From NCBI GenBank assembly GCA_016932895.1, contig JAFGCA010000437.1:1-21013 (forward strand): a DNA stretch of 21,013 nucleotides. Direction: 5' to 3'. This DNA comes from Sedimentisphaerales bacterium. GTDB taxonomy: Bacteria; Planctomycetota; Phycisphaerae; Sedimentisphaerales; SG8-4. The stretch's first letter is position 1. Each line of letters opens with the position of its first letter. The position numbers and the translations under genes are program-made. Below, piece after piece: positions 15,606 to 21,013 of this stretch. A model generated the notes under the pieces. It ran no database searches and was not told where the DNA came from. It saw nothing but the letters and a program-made list of their open reading frames with translations.

Positions 15606-17792
15606 CTACCACGGATTCGCCGAAGCCATCTCCCAGGCCCGAAGCGACTCGACTTCAATGGCTCCCCCTTCGCTGAAGAGTCTGATTCCCACGCTGTCTT
15701 GCCGGCTGGGGTAGATCCGCTGGGTGATGCATTGGCGGTCGTTGGCGAAGACCTCCAGGATGGACCGATCCAGGAAGACGCGCAGTTGCAGTTTCTCGGC
15801 GGGCCGTAGCGTCAGCGGAGCCTCCTGCGCCGTGACTTGCGGATTGTCGCCGCCTTTCATGCAGAACGTGTAGTGTTTGATCTCGTCCAGGCTCGATTGG
15901 CTCACGTCAATCTTGAGGCGTTGCGTGGATCGGTCGCATTCGATGGCCGTCTGTTCCCGCCCGTCCGGGGAGCAGCGCACCTTGAGGCCGAAGCGCTTCG
16001 CGTTGCCCGGATCGATTGTTAGCGCCAGTTCCAGGCAATCGCCGCGCACGTTTGGCAATACAATCTCATCGCCGTCGGCTACCTGAAGGGCCTCGCGCTT
16101 GACCGGGTGCATCCGAAGCTGTTCGAGCTCGACGGGCGGTCGGATGCGCAGGGTTCCGTCGCCGCCCAGGGAGAAGACGCGCGGCAGAGTCATTGTCCCG
16201 CTCCATCCATAGTCGTTTTGGCCGCGTCGATCCAGGACCCAGGCCCACATGATGCGTCGTCCCTTGTTGTCGACCAGAGTCTCCGGGGCGAAGCACGTGC
16301 CGCCGGGCCAGTTCATCCGCCGGTGAATCTCCGGATGGAACTGCTCGTCCTTCCAGGTTCCCAGGTAATAGCGACACCCTCGCGCGTGGCTGATGCACAG
16401 GAGCATGTGCTTGTCGCCCAGCTTGAAGAAGTCCGGGCACGAGACGTCCTCGAAATCGTCGACGTCGGGCATGTCCCTGCTCATGAACGGGCCCACGTAT
16501 TGCCATTCGGTCAGGGTGTCGGCCTTGAACACGGTGGGGTTCGAGCCGCCGAAGATCGCGTAGTAGGTGTCCCCCTCCAGCCATCCGTGCGGGTCCCAGG
16601 AGCTGTAAAGCTTCTCCTCGCGGCTGCCTCTGGGAGGAATCGGGATGATCGGGTTGGAGGGGAGCTTGGTCCAGCGGTCCAGTTCCGGCTCGGCGCTCGT
16701 GGCGATGCAATTGCCTGCGCCGACTCCGTGATAGAGCATGGTGGCCTGGCCCAGCTTGTTCACGAAACAGTTGCCGCTGAAGATCCCGCGGTCGACGTCC
16801 CCCGGGGCCGGAGCCAGTGCGGGGCTGTGCGAGCGCCAGTGGAGCAGGTCCTTGCTGGAGACGTGGCCCCAGCAGTGGCCGCGGTGGTCCTGGAAGATGT
16901 AGCAGAGGTGGTATTTGCCTTGCCAGTAGATGGCCCCGTTGGAGTCGAACGGCATGCAGCGTCCCTCCGGGCTCACGAAGTGATACCGGGGGCGATGCGG
17001 GTCGCTGAGGAGCTTCTCTCGAAACTGCCGTTGTCCGGAGATCAGCGTATCCTGGGCGCCGGAGGAAGAACGCGTCGTCAGCATGTTGCCGAGAAACCCC
17101 TCGGGTGCGGCGATCATTGTGGGCTGCTCTCCTTCGAGCACCAGAGAGCCGTCCGCGATTCTCGCACCGCCGGTAAGATACATTTCCGGGAAGCGGCCCA
17201 TGCGGTCGGCACGCTCGCCTTCGTCGAACGTCCACCATGCCAGCGGGACAGGATCGGAACGCCGGTTCGGTTTGAGCGTGGAAATCTGCTTTGCGCTCAG
17301 CGGCTTGTCGTAGATTCTGGCGTCGTCGATCCGGCCGCGAAAGCACGACGTATCCGTCGTATCGATGTGGCGTTTCCCGAACAGAACGACGCTGCCCGGG
17401 CCAAAGCTCTGACGCGCGTCGATCGTGTGGGCGGCGTACTGCGTGCCGTCGCGATAGATAGTGACGTTCTTGCCCGCGTAGACGATGGCCACCTGCACGA
17501 ATCGGTCCGGGCCGGCGGTTTCGGCAACGCGTGACTTCTGGTCGCTCCGGCTTCTTCGGTGAAAGTCACTGCCGGCCATCCATTTCGCCGGGGCCAGCTC
17601 GCCGAAGATGATCCCGTCAAAATGGCTTTTCATGTCATCGACGGTCAGGGCGCTTCCGCCGCGTTGGGCCCGATCGGCAGGCGCCGCCCATACCACCAGC
17701 GTCTTGTCCCCGAGGTTCTCTCGCAGTTGAGCGTGGGCTGGGCCGTGGCCCAAAACCGTGAGTGTCATCAGAAGCGCCGTCAATACTCTCAT
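15606..17792 (-). CDS. Secreted divergent GH32-family protein with N-terminal LamG-like domain
   Basis: This 728-residue protein has a signal peptide (1-21, ending PAHA). Residues about 25-170 form a concanavalin/LamG-like domain ending with the typical GRIDDARIYDKPLS. The GH32 five-bladed propeller follows, then a beta-sandwich from about 560 that includes LQLRVFLDRSILEVFAND, the classical GH32 C-terminal signature. GH32 enzymes hydrolyse fructans or sucrose-like linkages. The active-site blocks are altered. The NDPNG box reads FDSNG with D283 kept, and the RDP box reads WDP with D400 kept. The ECPD box reads SCPD, with S451 where the acid/base glutamate normally sits and E448 three residues earlier. 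Similar EDxSCPD sequences seem familiar from other GH32-like proteins, so this may be a subfamily rather than a dead enzyme. AGGAG lies 6 nt before the start. It is the first gene of the leftward three-gene unit. Confidence 0.88.
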   Translation of the reverse strand: MRVLTALLMTLTVLGHGPAHAQLRENLGDKTLVVWAAPADRAQRGGSALTVDDMKSHFDGIIFGELAPAKWMAGSDFHRRSRSDQKSRVAETAGPDRFVQVAIVYAGKNVTIYRDGTQYAAHTIDARQSFGPGSVVLFGKRHIDTTDTSCFRGRIDDARIYDKPLSAKQISTLKPNRRSDPVPLAWWTFDEGERADRMGRFPEMYLTGGARIADGSLVLEGEQPTMIAAPEGFLGNMLTTRSSSGAQDTLISGQRQFREKLLSDPHRPRYHFVSPEGRCMPFDSNGAIYWQGKYHLCYIFQDHRGHCWGHVSSKDLLHWRSHSPALAPAPGDVDRGIFSGNCFVNKLGQATMLYHGVGAGNCIATSAEPELDRWTKLPSNPIIPIPPRGSREEKLYSSWDPHGWLEGDTYYAIFGGSNPTVFKADTLTEWQYVGPFMSRDMPDVDDFEDVSCPDFFKLGDKHMLLCISHARGCRYYLGTWKDEQFHPEIHRRMNWPGGTCFAPETLVDNKGRRIMWAWVLDRRGQNDYGWSGTMTLPRVFSLGGDGTLRIRPPVELEQLRMHPVKREALQVADGDEIVLPNVRGDCLELALTIDPGNAKRFGLKVRCSPDGREQTAIECDRSTQRLKIDVSQSSLDEIKHYTFCMKGGDNPQVTAQEAPLTLRPAEKLQLRVFLDRSILEVFANDRQCITQRIYPSRQDSVGIRLFSEGGAIEVESLRAWEMASANPW

Positions 17793-17868
17793 GTTTTTCT
17801 CCTGCTGGTCCTGCCTTCACGCCTGCGGGTCCTGACACGCCGCCGCACAGGCCTTTATTACCTGCAGC

Positions 17869-17897
17869 AGTATAGCCTGTCGGGAGTCGTATTTCAA
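17869..17897 (-). promoter_or_regulatory. Strong candidate promoter for the GH32-DUF1080-GH127 unit
   Basis: On the minus strand TTGAAA (plus 17892-17897) and TATACT (plus 17869-17874) are 17 nt apart. Five of six bases match consensus in each box. A short inverted repeat, ACAGGC at 17847-17852 and GCCTGT at 17875-17880, brackets the -10 and could bind a regulator, although six-base arms also arise by chance. Confidence 0.6.
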
Positions 17898-17929
17898 AGC
17901 CCCAGTCCCGGTGCGAGGAAAGTCTAAGA

Positions 17930-17958
17930 GTGAAATTCTTCGACGCCGCTGGTATGAT
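17930..17958 (+). promoter_or_regulatory. Candidate extended -10 promoter for the second oxidoreductase
   Basis: TATGAT (17953-17958) is preceded by TGG, giving the extended -10 form. GTGAAA (17930-17935) lies 17 nt upstream as a weak -35. The leader would be about 70 nt and would contain the palindrome at 18009-18022. Confidence 0.5.
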
Positions 17959-18008
17959 GTGCTGGATGAAGCTTGCGGGCATATCCAGGCGCGAGCGGAT
18001 GAAGGATC

Positions 18009-18022
18009 CTTGACTGGTCAAG
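18009..18022. promoter_or_regulatory. Perfect palindrome CTTGAC-TG-GTCAAG, possible operator
   Basis: Six-base arms are exactly complementary around a two-base centre. The element sits downstream of the candidate rightward promoter and ends just before the GGAG ribosome site of the oxidoreductase gene. That is a good place for a repressor or for a small leader hairpin. No regulator gene is present in the window to pair with it. Confidence 0.4.
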
Positions 18023-18035
18023 TGGAGAAAACGTC

Positions 18036-19253
18036 ATGCAAAGGAAAGAAACGACAAGGCGCAGCTTCCTGCGAACGTGCGCGACCGCAACCGTCGGTGT
18101 GCCGATGTTTGTCAACTCCAGGGCCTTCGGCGCCAACGACCGGATCGTCATGGGGTTCATCGGCATGGGGGGGCAGGGCCGCGGGGACATGGGCGGCTTC
18201 ATGGGGTTCAGTGAGGTTCAGGCGGTGGCCGTCTGCGACGTGGTGGACGAGCATCTCAACCTGGCCAAGAGCCAGGTGGACCGCCGATACGGCAATCGGA
18301 ACTGCGCCACGTACAAGGATTGGCGTGAGGTGGTCGCCCGCGACGACCTTGATGCAATCTTCATCGCCACGCCGGACCATTGGCACGCCATCATTTCCAT
18401 CGCGGCCATGAAGCACGGGAAAGACGTCTACTGCGAGAAGCCCGAGACCCTCACCATTCGCGAGGGTCGCGAAATGACCCGCGTAGCACGCGCTTATGGC
18501 CGGGTCTTCTCGGGCGGAAGCCAGCGCGTCTGGGGCGACTACAACTGGTTCCACAGAATGATCTATGGCGGTCGCATCGGTCAGGTCCGGGAGGCCTGGG
18601 TCAACGTCGGCGGGCCCTCGGGGCCGTGTGACCTGGCGTCGAAGCCGACGCCTCCGGGCGTGGACTGGGACATGTGGCTGGGGCCGGCGCCCTGGAGACC
18701 CTACGACCAGAGTCTGACGAAGGGGGGCTTCCGACCGTTCCGCGACTACTCCGGCGGCGGCATGACCGACTGGGGCTGCCACACGTTCGGAGGGGCGCTG
18801 TTTGGCTGCAATCTGCACCGGACCGGCCCGGTGGAAGTGATTCCGCCGGACGGCAAGGACGTCAAGAACCTCACGTATGTCTTCGCCAACGGCGTGAAGA
18901 TTTATCACGGCGGCGGTTGGGGCGGTATCCTGACCTTCAAGGGCACCGAGGGCGAAATCGGCGAGCGCGGAGACAGAACGGGCAAGAAAGACTCGCCTCC
19001 GAACGTGCACATCCCCAATTACAAGGGTCGAGGCGGCATCTTCGGCGACTTCCTGCATTGCGTCCGCACGCGACAGAAGCCGTTCCGCGACATCGAGATC
19101 GCGCACCGCACTGCGACCGTGTCCCACCTGGGCAATATCGCCTACTGGCTCAACCGGCCGTTGAAATGGGACCCGGTCGCCGAAGAGATCGTCGGTGATG
19201 CGGAGACGAACCGCTGGCTCGACCGGACCAAGCGCGAGCCCTGGACCCTCTGA
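18036..19253 (+). CDS. Tat-exported Gfo/Idh/MocA family oxidoreductase (copy 2)
   Basis: This 405-residue protein has a classical twin-arginine signal, TRRSFLR with R8-R9, followed by a short hydrophobic stretch to about residue 33 (RAFGA). The nucleotide-binding turn is GFIGMGGQGRG. The catalytic EKP motif is E134-K135-P136, and TPDHWH just before it is typical of the large planctomycete group of exported members. The C-terminal half carries the beta-sheet substrate domain with WLGPAPW, DYSGGGMTDWGCH and a conserved HRT-TVSHLGNIA segment near the end. It probably oxidises or reduces a sugar in the periplasm with a bound nicotinamide cofactor; the substrate is unknown. GGAG lies 8 nt before the ATG. 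The HEAT-repeat gene follows 41 nt later, so the two are likely co-transcribed. Its divergent neighbours include the DUF1080 protein, which suggests linked chemistry. Confidence 0.93.
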   Translation: MQRKETTRRSFLRTCATATVGVPMFVNSRAFGANDRIVMGFIGMGGQGRGDMGGFMGFSEVQAVAVCDVVDEHLNLAKSQVDRRYGNRNCATYKDWREVVARDDLDAIFIATPDHWHAIISIAAMKHGKDVYCEKPETLTIREGREMTRVARAYGRVFSGGSQRVWGDYNWFHRMIYGGRIGQVREAWVNVGGPSGPCDLASKPTPPGVDWDMWLGPAPWRPYDQSLTKGGFRPFRDYSGGGMTDWGCHTFGGALFGCNLHRTGPVEVIPPDGKDVKNLTYVFANGVKIYHGGGWGGILTFKGTEGEIGERGDRTGKKDSPPNVHIPNYKGRGGIFGDFLHCVRTRQKPFRDIEIAHRTATVSHLGNIAYWLNRPLKWDPVAEEIVGDAETNRWLDRTKREPWTL

Positions 19254-19294
19254 CGAACGACCGATACCGTCCCTCATGCACAAAGGAAACAGCG

Positions 19295-21013
19295 ATGAAC
19301 ATCAGAACGATCCTACTGCTGGCCGCAGCGACGATGACCGTAAGCGGCGCAGCGATGGCGGAAGTTCAAATCGAGAAACTCGCCGAATCCATCGATAAAC
19401 TCGAATCGTACACCTACGGCAACACCAATGGCGTGGACCTGCGGTGGGTGGAAACGCAGATCGGCATGGCCTCGGTCGATGCGAGCGTTCGGAGCCGGGT
19501 CGAGCAAAAGCTCATCGAGTCCCTGGCGGCGGCGGCGACGACGAACGATGCCAGGCAGTTTTATTGCCGCCAGCTTCGCACCGTGGGCACGGCCCGCTGC
19601 GTCCCGCAATTGGAGTCCATGCTCACCGATCCGGACGTTTCGCACATGGCGCGGTATGCGCTGGGCAGAATCGACTCGGCCTCGGCCGCCGAGGCGCTGC
19701 ACCGGGCGATGAACCTGACCTCGGGCAAGCTCAAGGCCGGACTCATCAACACGCTGGCGCAGATCGATTATGCGCGGGCCCTTTCGGATTACCTCAAGGC
19801 CATGGCCGACCCGGATGCGGACGTGGCAGTCGCGGCGATCCGAGCCGTGGGGCGATTTCCGTGCAACAGCACGATCGCCGCACTGCAAAACGCCCGTGCC
19901 TCGTCGGCGCCCGACGTTCAGGTCGAGATCGACGCCGCTTTGCTCCGAAGCGCCGAGACGTTTCTCGACAAAGGGGACACGAAACGCGCGACGGCCCTCT
20001 ACGAGACGTTCTATACGGGCGACTATCCCGAGCATCTTCGCACGGCCGGCCTGAGAGGTCTGGCACGGGCAAAAGGCGAGGACGCCGCCGATCTGCTCGT
20101 GGAGGCGATTCGGGGCGACGACCCGGCGCTGCGCAAAAATGCCATCGCCATGATGGCTTTGATCAAGGGCAAGAAGACGACGGACACGTTTGTGCGGCTT
20201 TCGCAAACGTTGTCCGCCGACGGGCAGGAGTTGATCGTTCGCGCCCTGGCCGAGCGCGGGGACGTCTCCGCTGTCCCGGCGGTGATCGAGACGACGACCA
20301 GCGAGCATGAGAGCGTCCGCCTGGCGGCGCTCGAGGCGCTCGGCGATATCGGGACACCACAGGCCATCCGGCATCTGGCCCGGGCGGCGGCGAGGGCCGC
20401 CAATCAAGAAAAACAGATCGCCCGCGCGAGCCTGGTCCGCATGAGAGGTCCCGGCGTCGACAACGCCTTCGTTCGTGAAGTCCGATCGGGCGACTCGGCA
20501 AGCCGGATCGAGGTCATTCGCGCCATCGGGCAGCGCGGCGGCAGCGAGCCTTTTGCCACGCTGCTTGAGGTCGCTACAGCCGATCCCGATGCCTCTGTGC
20601 GTCGTGAGGCGATTCTCTCGTTGGGTCGCATCGGTCCGCCGGCGGAACTGGCGACCCTCGTCAAACTTGCGATTGCTCCGAAGGACTCGGGCGATCGCTC
20701 GACCGTCGAGCGGGCGATCATCATTCTGTTCGGCAAGATCGACGACAAGCACGCTCAGGCGGCGCCGGTCGTGGGCGCCCTCAAGACGGCGCCGGATGAG
20801 GCCAAAGCGGTTCTGTTGAGCCTGCTGACCAAACCGGCCACGGCCGAGGCTCTCGATGCCGTGCTTGCAGCGGTCCGCTCCCCCAACGCAACGGTCAGCG
20901 ATGCGGCCATCCGCGCCCTGGGCGACTGGCCCGACGCCGCCCCGGCCGACGAGTTGTACCGCATCGCATCGAGCAGCTCGAACGCAACGCACCGAATCCT
21001 GGCGCTGCGCAGC
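19295..21013 (+). CDS. Exported HEAT-repeat protein, N-terminal 573 residues (cut by right edge)
   Basis: The frame is open from the ATG at 19295 to the last base with no stop. A signal peptide is clear (MNIRTILLLAAATMTVSGAAMA). The rest is alanine- and leucine-rich paired helices of the HEAT type, repeated about every 30-40 residues. One good example is near 429-443, ADPDASVRREAILSLGRIG; others are near DPDVSHMARYALGRI and SVRLAALEALGDIG. Such solenoids bind partner proteins and have no catalytic residues of their own. AAAGGA lies 7 nt before the start. It follows the second oxidoreductase by 41 nt. In planctomycetes, exported HEAT-repeat regions are often joined to another domain, and DUF1080 is one I associate with them. 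The C-terminus is outside the window, so the full role is unknown. Confidence 0.85.
   Translation, partial: MNIRTILLLAAATMTVSGAAMAEVQIEKLAESIDKLESYTYGNTNGVDLRWVETQIGMASVDASVRSRVEQKLIESLAAAATTNDARQFYCRQLRTVGTARCVPQLESMLTDPDVSHMARYALGRIDSASAAEALHRAMNLTSGKLKAGLINTLAQIDYARALSDYLKAMADPDADVAVAAIRAVGRFPCNSTIAALQNARASSAPDVQVEIDAALLRSAETFLDKGDTKRATALYETFYTGDYPEHLRTAGLRGLARAKGEDAADLLVEAIRGDDPALRKNAIAMMALIKGKKTTDTFVRLSQTLSADGQELIVRALAERGDVSAVPAVIETTTSEHESVRLAALEALGDIGTPQAIRHLARAAARAANQEKQIARASLVRMRGPGVDNAFVREVRSGDSASRIEVIRAIGQRGGSEPFATLLEVATADPDASVRREAILSLGRIGPPAELATLVKLAIAPKDSGDRSTVERAIIILFGKIDDKHAQAAPVVGALKTAPDEAKAVLLSLLTKPATAEALDAVLAAVRSPNATVSDAAIRALGDWPDAAPADELYRIASSSSNATHRILALRS

Larger units (their letters stand above)
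17793..18035. promoter_or_regulatory. Divergent control region between the GH32 and second oxidoreductase genes
   Basis: These 243 bases hold candidate promoters on both strands whose -10 boxes are about 80 nt apart. They also hold a perfect palindrome just before the rightward ribosome site. No gene was found in it. The arrangement fits joint control of the leftward hydrolase unit and the rightward oxidoreductase unit. Confidence 0.65.

Noticed and set aside
16066..17534. Open frames overlapping GH32 in other frames on both strands
   Set aside because: Low-complexity arginine-rich or featureless translations without a start context; GH32 signatures occupy the chosen frame.
18018..20992. Minus-strand open frames opposite the second oxidoreductase and the HEAT-repeat gene
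   Set aside because: No domains, and they lie antisense to well-supported proteins with signal sequences and ribosome sites.
1..21013. CRISPR arrays, tRNA or rRNA genes, insertion sequences, toxin-antitoxin or phage defence genes
   Set aside because: None was seen on reading both strands; all space is accounted for by ten genes and short control regions.

Overview
The window is a GC-rich stretch packed with carbohydrate-active enzymes from a bacterium that looks like a planctomycete. This lineage call is an inference; Phycisphaerae/Sedimentisphaerales-like organisms fit best. It rests on three things: Tat-exported Gfo/Idh/MocA oxidoreductases beside a DUF1080 (3-keto-disaccharide hydrolase) protein, a sialate-O-acetylesterase-type protein with a C-terminal domain I associate with planctomycetes, and a secreted HEAT-repeat protein. 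No rRNA, tRNA, CRISPR array, insertion sequence, phage gene, transcription-factor gene or SusC/SusD pair was seen. Ten protein genes are present. The two at the edges are cut by the window.

Layout. (1) Positions 1-2575, minus strand: a leaderless GH29 alpha-L-fucosidase, then 13 nt later a leaderless GH94 disaccharide phosphorylase that runs off the left edge; both look cytoplasmic. (2) Positions 2576-2881: a divergent control region. (3) Positions 2882-8068, plus strand: a secreted GH38-type alpha-mannosidase with an extra N-terminal carbohydrate-binding-like module, then a sodium:solute symporter. (4) Positions 8233-11708, plus strand: a secreted SGNH acetylesterase and a Tat-exported oxidoreductase, with their own candidate promoter. 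(5) Positions 11650-17792, minus strand: a three-gene unit of a divergent GH32 protein, a DUF1080 protein and a GH127-SGNH esterase fusion. Its last gene overlaps the convergent oxidoreductase gene by 59 bp. (6) Positions 17793-18035: a second divergent control region with good sigma-70-like boxes on both strands and a perfect CTTGAC-N2-GTCAAG palindrome. (7) Positions 18036 to the right edge, plus strand: a second Tat-exported oxidoreductase and an exported HEAT-repeat protein that runs off the window.

How the genes may work together (inference). Exported enzymes would deacetylate a complex glycan (two SGNH esterases) and trim mannose-type, arabinofuranose-type and fructose-type ends (GH38, GH127, GH32). 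The symporter could import a released sugar, and the cytoplasmic GH29 and GH94 could finish fucosylated or beta-linked oligosaccharides. The two exported oxidoreductases and the DUF1080 protein suggest a parallel oxidation/elimination route through 3-keto sugars. The mix of predicted specificities points to a heterogeneous, acetylated, fucose-containing polysaccharide such as algal or plant exopolysaccharide. No single substrate can be read from sequence alone.
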